Made by a program: the position numbers and the translations under genes
DNA from: an uncultured Clostridia bacterium
GTDB lineage: Bacteria > Bacillota > Clostridia > Christensenellales > Aristaeellaceae
Direction: 5' to 3'
Length of the DNA: 5,677 nucleotides
Assembly: GCA_946496415.1 (NCBI GenBank)
Contig: CAMMGP010000090.1
Coordinates: forward strand, 1 to 5,677
The notes under the pieces: model-generated
Told to the model about the DNA's origin: nothing
What the model saw: only the letters and a program-made list of their open reading frames with translations
Database searches by the model: none
Shown: piece after piece, positions 1 through 5,462 of the stretch
Numbering within the stretch: position 1 is the stretch's first letter
How the letters are laid out: every line of letters begins with the position of its first letter

Positions 1-591
1 AACACCGTGGTGCCGCCGCGCGCGCCCGATCCGGACGACCTCTTTTTGGAGGATGAGGCCGACGCTGAGGACGACATCGCCGACTTCGTGCAGGAATATC
101 TGGACGATTACCGCTATGAGGATCGGCCGCGGGGTAATTTCTTCGTGCGCCACATCCGCGGCTTCGTCTGTCTGATCCTGTTGGTCATCTTTGCGCTGGG
201 GGTCGGCTCCTGGCTGATGTTTGGCAGCGGCCAGCGCACGCTGGGACAGCTCTACATCAGCAGAAATCCCGACACCTATGTCGAACTCGGACAGGAGGCC
301 GACGCGGCGGGCAACTACGAGGAAGCCGGCGCGTACTACCTCAAGGCGCTTGAGCTTGACCCCACGGACCGCACCACCGCCATCAATGCCGCCAACGCCT
401 ATATCCGCGCCGGCAATTCCGGACGCGCGGCGACGGCGCTGGAATACCTCATCGCCATCGACCCCAACGACCCAGCGCCTTACAATACGCTCAAGCAGCT
501 CTATCCGGACGCGGCTTCGCGCCCGCAGCGCGTCACCCAGCTTTTGCAGCAGGGGGCGCAAAACACGGGCGACGCCAGTCTGGCTCAATAG
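1..591 (+). CDS. Membrane-anchored TPR-repeat protein (5' end probably outside the window)
   Basis: The reading frame is open from base 1 and ends with TAG at 589-591. The first possible start in view is a GTG at base 7 (used for numbering), but no ribosome binding site precedes it, so the gene probably begins upstream. The visible protein has an acidic, proline-containing cytoplasmic-type segment (residues 1-40), one hydrophobic membrane helix (about 52-73, flanked by Arg/His before it), then two TPR-like helical pairs. The first is about 90-121, with the typical G-N-Y-E-E-A...Y-x-K-A-L-E-L-D-P pattern. The second is about 124-155, ending in A-I-D-P-N-D. A Gln-rich tail follows. TPRs are protein-protein docking modules, so an anchored scaffold or assembly role is possible, but the actual function is not recognisable. 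The membrane topology is inferred. A strong terminator follows directly, so this gene ends its transcript. Confidence 0.75.
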   Translation, partial: NTVVPPRAPDPDDLFLEDEADAEDDIADFVQEYLDDYRYEDRPRGNFFVRHIRGFVCLILLVIFALGVGSWLMFGSGQRTLGQLYISRNPDTYVELGQEADAAGNYEEAGAYYLKALELDPTDRTTAINAANAYIRAGNSGRAATALEYLIAIDPNDPAPYNTLKQLYPDAASRPQRVTQLLQQGAQNTGDASLAQ

Positions 592-607
592 CGCTTCGTG
601 CAGGATG

Positions 608-641
608 CCCCCGTTTCCCCGCCGGGGAAGCGGGGGTTTTT
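608..641 (+). terminator. Intrinsic terminator after the TPR gene
   Basis: A 13-bp hairpin pairs 608-620 with 624-636 across a 3-nt GCC loop. It has a C/G-rich base, one T-G pair and no unpaired bases, and is followed by TTTTT at 637-641. It starts 16 nt after the TAG stop of the TPR gene, so it ends that transcript and insulates the T-box promoter downstream. Confidence 0.93.
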
Positions 642-731
642 GCGCCAAAGCGCCAGAATACGCCGTTTTTTTGCAATATCACGATTTTTTGTTGCATTTT
701 TGCGCAGTTCGCCAAAATTTTCCCGACCCCC

Positions 732-760
732 TTGACAAACCCCTTTCGTCGTGGTATCCT
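732..760 (+). promoter_or_regulatory. Sigma-A-type promoter of the T-box/symporter transcript
   Basis: The -35 box TTGACA (732-737) is a perfect match to consensus. The -10 box TATCCT (755-760) matches 4 of 6 positions. The spacer is the ideal 17 bp. Transcription would begin near 766-768, just before the basal part of T-box stem I. The 70 bp upstream are rich in T and A runs (666-672, 685-690, 697-701, 714-721), as in an UP element or curved DNA. Nothing else was seen in the gap between the terminator and this promoter. Confidence 0.88.
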
Positions 761-766
761 GTGACA

Positions 767-1037
767 AACGCGACGACCGGAAACAAGTACGGCAGGGCGC
801 GGCCTTCAGAGAACCGCCGGGTGGTGCGAGGCGGCAGGCAGTCCGGCGCGGAATACATTCCGAGAGCGGCGCACTGAACGGGGCTTCCCCAAGTAGGCTG
901 CGACGGGTTCGCCCGTGAGCGCGATAGGGTATGTTCGTACCCGACGAGGGTGCTTTCGTGAGGGAGCGCCGAATTGAGGTGGTACCGCGGGTAAACGCCC
1001 GTCCTCAGCAATTCACTTTGCGGAGGGCGGGCTTTTT
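767..1037 (+). promoter_or_regulatory. T-box leader, predicted tyrosine (UAC) specifier
   Basis: A tRNA-sensing transcription attenuator. Stem I: basal helix 778-782/858-862 (CGGAA/UUCCG), with GA-rich K-turn-like flanks. Above it lies the specifier loop, with AGUA at 786-789 on the 5' side and GAA-UAC-A at 851-857 on the 3' side, so the specifier codon is UAC at 854-856. The distal part has the conserved CAGAGAA (807-813), then a CCGCC/GGCGG helix (814-818/830-834) closing a loop that contains GGUGGUG. Further hairpins are 880-883/887-890, 903-907/912-916 with a UUCG loop, 927-931/938-942, and a stem III-like helix 949-954/965-970. The antiterminator carries the canonical T-box: GAGG (976-979) pairs with CCUC (1003-1006), the bulge is UGGUACC (980-986), and GCGGG (987-991) pairs with CCCGU (998-1002). 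UGGU is complementary to ACCA, so it expects discriminator A73, which fits tRNA-Tyr. Structures were folded by eye. T-box identity is near certain; the Tyr reading is strong but inferred. Confidence 0.95.
997..1037 (+). terminator. T-box regulated terminator
   Basis: GCCCGTCCTC (997-1006) pairs with 1023-1032 in a 10-bp helix that includes one T-G pair. A further 4-bp helix (1008-1011/1018-1021) lies beyond one mismatch, and TTTTT follows at 1033-1037. Bases 998-1006 are also the 3' arm of the antiterminator, so the two structures exclude each other, as expected for tRNA-controlled readthrough. Confidence 0.93.
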
Positions 1038-1054
1038 GCATGCCCCCGCGCATG

Positions 1055-1061
1055 GGAGGGG
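1055..1061 (+). promoter_or_regulatory. Ribosome binding site that sets the symporter start
   Basis: GGAGGGG ends 5 nt before the ATG at 1067. Two in-frame ATGs upstream (1040 and 1052) lack such a site. The one at 1040 lies only 2 nt after the terminator T-run, and the one at 1052 overlaps the binding site. Translation from 1067 is therefore preferred. Confidence 0.85.
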
Positions 1062-1066
1062 ATCGC

Positions 1067-2605
1067 ATGGCGATCAAACTTGCGCTGTTGGTGGTATTCT
1101 TTGGCATCATGCTGGCGGTGGGCATTCACTGCCGCCGCCACGCCACGGACGTGAACGGCTTCGTGCTCGGCGGCCGTTCGGTGGGCGCGTGGCTGACGGC
1201 CTTTGCCTACGGCACGTCCTACTTCTCGGCGGTCATCTTCGTCGGCTACGCGGGCCAGTTCGGCTGGCGCTTCGGCGTGGCCTCCACGTGGATCGGCCTG
1301 GGCAACGCCTTTTTGGGCTCTCTGCTGGCCTGGGTGGTGCTCGGCCGCCGCACGCGGCTGATGAGCCAGCACCTGGACAGCGCCACCATGCCGGAGTTCT
1401 TCGGCAAGCGCTTCGGCTCCAGGGGGCTGAAGATCGGCGCGTCCATCATCGTCTTTATCTTCCTCATCCCCTACACGGCCTCGCTCTACAACGGCCTTTC
1501 CCGTCTGTTCGGCATGGCCTTCAACATCGACTACACGCTCTGCATCATCCTCATGGCGGCGCTGACCTGCGTCTACGTGGTGGCGGGCGGCTACATGGCC
1601 ACGGCCATCAACGATTTCATTCAGGGCCTGATCATGCTGGGCGGCATCGTCGTGGTGGTGCTGGCAGTGCTCAATGAAAACGGCGGCTTCATGGCGGCCA
1701 TGGACGCGCTCGCCCGCGTGGAGGACACCTCCGTGACCACCACGCCCGGCGCGTTCACCTCCTTCTTCGGCCCCAAGCCGCTGGAGCTTCTCGGCGTGGT
1801 CATCCTCACCTCGCTGGGCACCTGGGGGCTTCCGCAGATGGTGCAGAAATTCTACGCCATCCGCTCGGAAAAGGCCATCCACAAAGGCGCGGTCATCTCC
1901 ACGCTGTTTGCCGTGGTCGTGGCGGGCGGCTGCTACTTCCTCGGCGGCTTTGGCCGGCTCTACGGGGATCGCGTGAACGTCGCCGCCGACGGCTACGACG
2001 CCATCATTCCCGCGATGCTGGAAAACCTATCGCCGCTTCTGATTGGCATCGTCGTCATCCTCGTGCTCTCGGCCTCCATGTCCACGCTCTCCAGTCTGGT
2101 CATGGCCTCCAGTTCGACCCTGACGCTCGACCTTCTCAAGGACAATGTCGTCAAGGACATGGACGAGAAAAAGCAGGTGCTGACCATGCGCGGCCTCATC
2201 GTGGTGTTCATCGCCATCTCCGTGGTTATCGCCATTGTGCAGCACAAGAGCAACATCACCTTCATCGCCCAGTTAATGGGCGTCTCCTGGGGCGCGCTGG
2301 CGGGCGCGTTCCTCGCCCCCTTCCTCTACGGGCTTTACTGGAAGCGCACCACCCGCGCGGCGGTGTGGGTCAGCTTCCTCTTCGGCGCGGGCGTGATGAC
2401 GCTCAACCTCTTCTGCCCATCCATCTTCCCATCCATTCTCCAGTCGCCCATCAACTGCGGCGCGTTCGCCATGCTTGCGGGCCTGGTGTTGGTGCCGCTG
2501 GTGAGCCTCATTACCCCGAGGCCGGAGAGGGAACTGACCGAGAGCGCCTTCGCCTGCTACGAGGCCAAGGTGGTCGTGCCCGTGAAGCGCTCGCTGGGGG
2601 ATTGA
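1067..2605 (+). CDS. Sodium:solute symporter (SSS/PutP family), predicted tyrosine or aromatic amino acid importer
   Basis: A 512-residue inner-membrane protein starting at the ATG with the best ribosome binding site. It has about 12-13 hydrophobic segments, beginning at residues 4-20, and the normal length of the SSS (LeuT-fold) family, which couples solute uptake to Na+. Family hallmarks are the N-terminal GGRSVGAWLTAFAYG (35-49), the conserved segment around GYAGQFGWRFG (60-70), and the TM8-type motif SASMSTLSS (335-343). In the last, Ala336, Ser339 and Thr340 line up by eye with the Na+-site residues Ala337, Ser340 and Thr341 of E. coli PutP. The last cytoplasmic part (about 484-512) is charged. 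It is the only gene behind the Tyr T-box, with a terminator hairpin 18 nt after its stop, so it is probably monocistronic. The substrate cannot be read from the protein: SSS members carry proline, pantothenate, sugars, acetate and others. Tyrosine is inferred from the T-box alone. PutP-type proline transport is the main alternative. Confidence 0.92.
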   Translation: MAIKLALLVVFFGIMLAVGIHCRRHATDVNGFVLGGRSVGAWLTAFAYGTSYFSAVIFVGYAGQFGWRFGVASTWIGLGNAFLGSLLAWVVLGRRTRLMSQHLDSATMPEFFGKRFGSRGLKIGASIIVFIFLIPYTASLYNGLSRLFGMAFNIDYTLCIILMAALTCVYVVAGGYMATAINDFIQGLIMLGGIVVVVLAVLNENGGFMAAMDALARVEDTSVTTTPGAFTSFFGPKPLELLGVVILTSLGTWGLPQMVQKFYAIRSEKAIHKGAVISTLFAVVVAGGCYFLGGFGRLYGDRVNVAADGYDAIIPAMLENLSPLLIGIVVILVLSASMSTLSSLVMASSSTLTLDLLKDNVVKDMDEKKQVLTMRGLIVVFIAISVVIAIVQHKSNITFIAQLMGVSWGALAGAFLAPFLYGLYWKRTTRAAVWVSFLFGAGVMTLNLFCPSIFPSILQSPINCGAFAMLAGLVLVPLVSLITPRPERELTESAFACYEAKVVVPVKRSLGD

Positions 2606-2622
2606 CGCCCCAAAATACAGAA

Positions 2623-2655
2623 ACGCCGCCCTCCGCATATCGCAGAGGGCGGCGT
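2623..2655. terminator. Shared hairpin terminator between converging transcripts
   Basis: A perfect 11-bp GC-rich hairpin pairs 2623-2633 with 2645-2655. Read on the minus strand it follows the NrdG stop by 8 nt and leads into TTCTGTATTTT, so it works best as the terminator of the minus-strand operon. On the plus strand it follows the symporter stop by 17 nt but the downstream bases are not T-rich, so it would be a weaker terminator or an mRNA 3'-end stabiliser for the symporter. Confidence 0.82.
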
Positions 2656-2663
2656 CGCCCTGT

Positions 2664-3155
2664 TCAAATGTCCTTTTCCACGACCCTGCCGCTTTGCAGC
2701 GAGGCGGGCACGTCGATGGCGCGCTGGTTCTTCGAGCCGCGAAAGCGCAGGGAAAGCGTGCGCTCGGCAAGCACGAAGGGGCCGTCGATGAGCACGTCCA
2801 CCTCTTCAAGCAGCGCGCGCATCGCCGGATCGTCCAGCGTTTCTTCATAGAGATACCCCGTGTACGCCCACACATTCAACCCGCTCTCGTGCGCGGCGCG
2901 GGCGAGCGCGGCGCAGGCGGCGGGCTGACAGAAGGGGTCGCCGCCGGTGAGCGTGATGCCGTCCAGCAGCGGATCGGCGCGGAAGCGGGTGATGATTTCG
3001 TCCGTGTCCATGTCCTGCCCGCCGGCAAAGTCGTGCGTCTGCGGGTTGTGGCAGCCGGGGCAGGCGTGCGGACAGCCCTGCGTGAAAATGGCGAAGCGAA
3101 AGCCCGGGCCGTCGACGATGGACTCGTTGACCAGCCCCGCGACGCGAATGTTCAT
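2664..3155 (-). CDS. nrdG: Anaerobic ribonucleotide reductase activating protein (radical SAM)
   Basis: A 163-residue protein, typical for NrdG, which uses a [4Fe-4S] cluster and S-adenosylmethionine to form the glycyl radical on class III ribonucleotide reductase NrdD, allowing dNTP synthesis without oxygen. Visible motifs: VDGPGFRFAIFTQGC (14-28), the radical-SAM cysteines Cys28, Cys32 and Cys35 (C-x3-C-x2-C) followed by HNPQTHDF (36-43), the GGDPF motif (71-75), AYTGY (97-101), DVLIDGPF (120-127) and the RFRGSKNQR segment (137-145). All are standard for NrdG. The ATG at 3153-3155 overlaps the TGA stop of the upstream flavoprotein as ATGA. A perfect AGGAGG (3168-3163) lies 7 nt before it, inside the upstream gene, so translation is probably coupled. 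A longer open frame upstream only shadows the flavoprotein. The partner nrdD is not in the window and must be encoded elsewhere. Pyruvate formate-lyase activase is a related alternative, but length and motifs favour NrdG. Confidence 0.93.
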   Translation of the reverse strand: MNIRVAGLVNESIVDGPGFRFAIFTQGCPHACPGCHNPQTHDFAGGQDMDTDEIITRFRADPLLDGITLTGGDPFCQPAACAALARAAHESGLNVWAYTGYLYEETLDDPAMRALLEEVDVLIDGPFVLAERTLSLRFRGSKNQRAIDVPASLQSGRVVEKDI

Positions 3156-4405
3156 GCTTCCGCCTCCTTTGCCGCGCTCCTGCCGGCCAAAGCGCCGGTG
3201 GAAAAGGCGATTTGCAGGTTGAAGCCGCCGGTGGTGCCGTCTACGTCGAGCATCTCCCCGGCAAAATACAGCCCCGGCAGGCGCTTGGATTCCATCGTCG
3301 AGGCGTTCACATCGCGCACGTTCACGCCGCCGCGGGTGACGATGGCCTCGGAAAAGCCGCGCAGCTTCAGCGGCGTGAGCGGCAGCGCCTTGAAAAATCC
3401 CCGCAGCGCCGCGCGCTGCTCGTGCGTCAGGGCGTTGGCGGGCAGGGCGGGGGAGATGCCCGCCAGTTCCAAAAGCGTCAGCGCCAGGTTGTGCGGCGCG
3501 AGGCCGTCCATCACGGTGATCAGTTGCTTGCGGGAGAGTTCGCGCAAATCGCGCACCATGCGCGCGTCCAGCGTGCCGTCGTCCAGCGCCGGCTTTAGGT
3601 CGATGGCCAGCCGCACGCGGGAAAGGTCCTCCGGAAGCAGGCTGGAAAGCGTCAAAACCAGCGGCCCGGAAATGCCGAAATGCGTAAAGAGCAACTCGCC
3701 CTGCTCGGCAAAGATGCGCTTTTCCTTCTTCGCGCCCTTTTCGTAGGCAAAGAGCTTGACGTTGCGCAGGGAAAGCCCGGAAAGCGCGTAAGGCCACGTC
3801 TCCACCGTCTCGATGGGAACGAGGGCGGGCAGGACGGCGGTGAGCGCGTGCCCCGTCTCCTCCGCCATGCGGTGTCCGTCGCCGGTGGAGCCGGTGGAGG
3901 GGTAGCTGAAGCCGCCGGTGGCGAGGATCACCGCGTCCGCCTTGAGTGCTTCACCGTTTTCCAAAACTACGCCCACGGCGCGCCCGCCCTCTGTCAACAG
4001 ACGGGAAACGCGCGCGTTCAAACGCACGGTCACGCCAAGGCGCGCAAGTTCGCGCGCGAGCGTGCCAGTCACGTCGCTGGCCTTGTCCGAAGTGGGGAAG
4101 ACGCGCTCGCCGCGCTCTGTCTTCAGCGTCAGCCCGAGGCTTTCCATCAACTCCATGGTGCCGAAGTTGTCCAGCGTCGCCAGCGCCGCGTACAAAAAGC
4201 GCGGGTTGCGCAGTATGTGGCGCATGAACTCTTCCTGCTCGCAGGCGTTGGTGAGGTTGCAGCGGCCCTTGCCGGTGATGTAAATCTTTTTGCCCAGCTT
4301 TTCGTTGCGCTCCAGCAGCGTCACCTTCGCGCCGCCGCGCGCGGCAAACAGCGCGGCCATCAGTCCAGCCGCGCCGCCGCCAACGATCAAAATATGTTTT
4401 TGCAT
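3152..4405 (-). CDS. YhiN/HI0933-family FAD-dependent flavoprotein
   Basis: A 417-residue protein of the HI0933/YhiN flavoprotein family (often named aminoacetone oxidase family FAD-binding enzyme or BaiN-like), normal length about 400-420. Motifs in order: N-terminal dinucleotide-binding IVGGGAAGL (7-15) with the acidic end of strand 2 at Glu32; the family signature GKKIYITGKGRCNLTN (38-53); ATGGFSYPSTGSTGDG (162-177); THFGISGP (241-248); TRGGV (357-361); and the C-terminal FAD-contacting FAGEMLDVDGTTGGFNLQIA (381-400). It is probably cytosolic and binds FAD; the physiological substrate is not established for most members and cannot be read here. The start chosen is the ATG at 4405, with GGAG (4415-4412) 6 nt upstream. 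A TTG at 4426 in the same frame would overlap the previous gene and has no better site. The start lies 1 nt after the regulator stop, and the gene end overlaps nrdG by 4 nt. Confidence 0.93.
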   Translation of the reverse strand: MQKHILIVGGGAAGLMAALFAARGGAKVTLLERNEKLGKKIYITGKGRCNLTNACEQEEFMRHILRNPRFLYAALATLDNFGTMELMESLGLTLKTERGERVFPTSDKASDVTGTLARELARLGVTVRLNARVSRLLTEGGRAVGVVLENGEALKADAVILATGGFSYPSTGSTGDGHRMAEETGHALTAVLPALVPIETVETWPYALSGLSLRNVKLFAYEKGAKKEKRIFAEQGELLFTHFGISGPLVLTLSSLLPEDLSRVRLAIDLKPALDDGTLDARMVRDLRELSRKQLITVMDGLAPHNLALTLLELAGISPALPANALTHEQRAALRGFFKALPLTPLKLRGFSEAIVTRGGVNVRDVNASTMESKRLPGLYFAGEMLDVDGTTGGFNLQIAFSTGALAGRSAAKEAEA

Positions 4406-4406
4406 G

Positions 4407-5273
4407 TCATTCTCCGCTCTTGGCAAGATAGACGTCGTAATTGGCCCAGATCTTTTCCAGTTCCGCGAAGTGCTCGGAGACTTCCTGCCGCCGCCTCTGG
4501 CTGAGGGCGACGATGAGGGCGTTGATGAGCGAGAGCGGCGCGGCGAAGGAATCGACGAACGAGGCCATGTCGCTCTTGGCCATCAGGCAGACGTCCGCCG
4601 TGGAGTGCAAAGGCGAGAGCGGGCCGTCGGTAATGGCGATGAGCGACGCGCCGCGCGAGTGCGCGAACTCCATGGCCTCGATGGTGCGCGATGTGTAGCG
4701 GGGGAAGGAGATGCCGATGAGCAGATCGTCCTCGCCGATGCGGGAGAGTTGCTCGAACACGTCGCTGATGCCCGAGGTGACCACGGTGACGTTGGTGAAG
4801 ATGTACTTTAAGTAATGTACGAAAAATTCGGCGATCGGCGCGGAGGCGCGCAGACCCAGCACGTAGATAGCCCGCGCCTGTATGATGCGGTCGATGGCCT
4901 TTTCAAAGGCGTTGAGGTCGAGTTCATCCAGCGTGGAGCGTATGTTCATGATGTCCGCCTTCAGCACCTTGTTGAGCACCTGCGCGTGATCCATGTCCGA
5001 GGTCATCTCAAAGCGCTGCGAGGCGGTAAGGCGGTGGCGGATCAATTCCTGCAGCGCCTTTTGCAGCTGCGGATAGCCAGAATAGCCCAGCGCCGCGGCA
5101 AAGCGCACCACCGTGGACTCCGAAACGCCCACGTATTCGCCCAGCTTGGAGGCAGTCATGAATACGACTTTATCGTAATGCGAGACGATGCACTCGGCAA
5201 TGCGCCGGTGGCTTTTTGACAGCTTCTTGCCGCTGTGGTTGAGCCGCTGGATCAATTCCTGCGCGTTTTCCAA
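4407..5273 (-). CDS. RpiR/MurR-family transcriptional regulator (HTH + SIS)
   Basis: With the TTG start at 5273 the protein has 288 residues, the usual RpiR length. The N-terminal HTH_6 domain (about 1-77) contains the helix-turn-helix MTASKLGEYVGVSESTVVRF (39-58), followed by AALGYSGYPQLQ. A sugar-isomerase (SIS) domain spans about 122-255, with YVLGLRASA (137-145) and ISFPRYTSRTIEAM (188-201), where SIS domains bind phosphosugars or amino sugar phosphates. The family represses or activates carbohydrate genes, and the effector here is unknown. An in-frame GTG at 5297 would add 8 residues but lacks a ribosome binding site. Anything upstream of about 5312 lies before the predicted transcription start, so the 324-residue open frame is too long. 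It is the first gene of the operon, followed after 1 nt by the flavoprotein. Autoregulation is suggested by an inverted repeat over its -35 box. Confidence 0.92.
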   Translation of the reverse strand: MENAQELIQRLNHSGKKLSKSHRRIAECIVSHYDKVVFMTASKLGEYVGVSESTVVRFAAALGYSGYPQLQKALQELIRHRLTASQRFEMTSDMDHAQVLNKVLKADIMNIRSTLDELDLNAFEKAIDRIIQARAIYVLGLRASAPIAEFFVHYLKYIFTNVTVVTSGISDVFEQLSRIGEDDLLIGISFPRYTSRTIEAMEFAHSRGASLIAITDGPLSPLHSTADVCLMAKSDMASFVDSFAAPLSLINALIVALSQRRRQEVSEHFAELEKIWANYDVYLAKSGE

Positions 5274-5285
5274 GACAAAGACACG

Positions 5286-5291
5286 CTCCTT
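5286..5291 (-). promoter_or_regulatory. Ribosome binding site of the RpiR-type gene
   Basis: AAGGAG on the minus strand lies 12 nt before the TTG at 5273-5271 and inside the codons that would follow the alternative GTG (5297-5295). The spacing is longer than ideal. TTG is still favoured because the protein then begins just before the usual family N-terminus, ENAQELIQRL. Confidence 0.6.
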
Positions 5292-5318
5292 CCACACTTT
5301 CGTAGTCCATATAAAGAA

Positions 5319-5347
5319 AGTATACCCCTTTTTTGCCGAATTTGCAA
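5319..5347 (-). promoter_or_regulatory. Promoter of the rpiR-flavoprotein-nrdG operon
   Basis: Read on the minus strand: -35 TTGCAA (5347-5342, 4 of 6 matches), a 17-bp spacer, and -10 TATACT (5324-5319, 5 of 6 matches). Transcription would start near 5312, giving a leader of about 39 nt to the TTG start. No other promoter-like gap exists inside the operon, so all three genes probably depend on it. Confidence 0.8.
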
Positions 5348-5363
5348 GAGCAAAATGCAAATT
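5339..5363. promoter_or_regulatory. Inverted repeat over the rpiR -35 box, candidate operator
   Basis: AATTTGCA (5339-5346) and TGCAAATT (5356-5363) form a perfect 8-bp inverted repeat around a 9-bp AT-rich spacer. The left arm covers five of the six bases of the -35 box of the minus-strand promoter, so a bound dimer would block RNA polymerase. RpiR-family proteins bind as dimers to inverted repeats, and autoregulation is common. That this protein binds here is inference. Confidence 0.55.
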
Positions 5364-5377
5364 TGTCAGATCGATTC

Positions 5378-5399
5378 GCAAAAACGCCCCGTTTTTTGC
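5378..5399. repeat. Imperfect A/T-rich hairpin in the divergent control region
   Basis: GCAAAAACG (5378-5386) faces CGTTTTTTGC (5390-5399) across a CCC loop, with one extra T in the right arm. The core pairs seven bases (5380-5386/5390-5396). It lies between the two divergent promoters, outside both predicted transcripts, so a DNA-level role (protein site or bending) is more likely than an RNA terminator. It shares TTTTGC-type half-sites with the neighbouring inverted repeat. Confidence 0.4.
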
Positions 5400-5440
5400 A
5401 AAAAATGTATTATCTTACGCAGCTGATTCATTTTTTTCAC

Positions 5441-5462
5441 TGACAGCGCATGCGTTGACAGC
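5441..5462. repeat. Direct repeat TGACAGC flanking a CGCATGCG palindrome at the mntP promoter
   Basis: TGACAGC occurs at 5441-5447 and again at 5456-5462, start-to-start 15 bp. Between them is the perfect 8-bp palindrome CGCATGCG (5447-5454). The second repeat covers most of the mntP -35 box, so this could be a regulator site. The factor is unknown, and a chance arrangement is possible. Confidence 0.35.

Noticed and set aside
642..731. Small gene in the gap before the T-box promoter
   Set aside because: Short frames here have no start with a binding site; the stretch holds only T/A runs.
851..857. Asn (AAU), Ile (AUA) or Thr (ACA) as T-box specifier
   Set aside because: These need a shifted register relative to the GAA-codon-purine layout above the basal helix; Asn also conflicts with the A discriminator implied by UGGU.
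592..1066. Transfer RNA or other RNA gene in the gap, suggested by many hairpins
   Set aside because: No cloverleaf or TTCGA arm pattern fits; the T-box explains the structures.
931..1677. Plus-strand open frame (248 residues) crossing the T-box and symporter
   Set aside because: It runs through the antiterminator and terminator and then reads the symporter in a wrong frame, giving Arg/His-rich sequence with no domain.
1013..1882. Minus-strand open frame (289 residues) opposite the symporter
   Set aside because: His/Asp/Ala-rich composition typical of a reverse-frame shadow; it overlaps the T-box terminator and the certain SSS gene.
2694..3746. Long plus-strand open frame (350 residues) opposite nrdG and the flavoprotein
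   Set aside because: Antisense shadow in GC-rich DNA: no recognisable domain, and both opposite genes are certain.
3156..3797. N-terminal extension of the nrdG open frame (377-residue version)
   Set aside because: It lies wholly inside the flavoprotein gene in another frame, has low-complexity Arg/Ala-rich composition, and NrdG begins exactly at the ATG with a perfect ribosome binding site.
4406..4426. TTG at 4426 as start of the flavoprotein
   Set aside because: It overlaps the regulator's last codons; the ATG at 4405 has GGAG at 6-nt spacing and begins directly before the FAD-binding strand.
3680..4504. Plus-strand open frame (274 residues) opposite the flavoprotein and regulator
   Set aside because: Shadow frame with Arg/Ala/Gln/His bias, no binding site and no domain.
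5378..5399. Hairpin as an intrinsic terminator
   Set aside because: It lies upstream of both divergent transcripts, pairs mainly A-T, and has no transcript to end.
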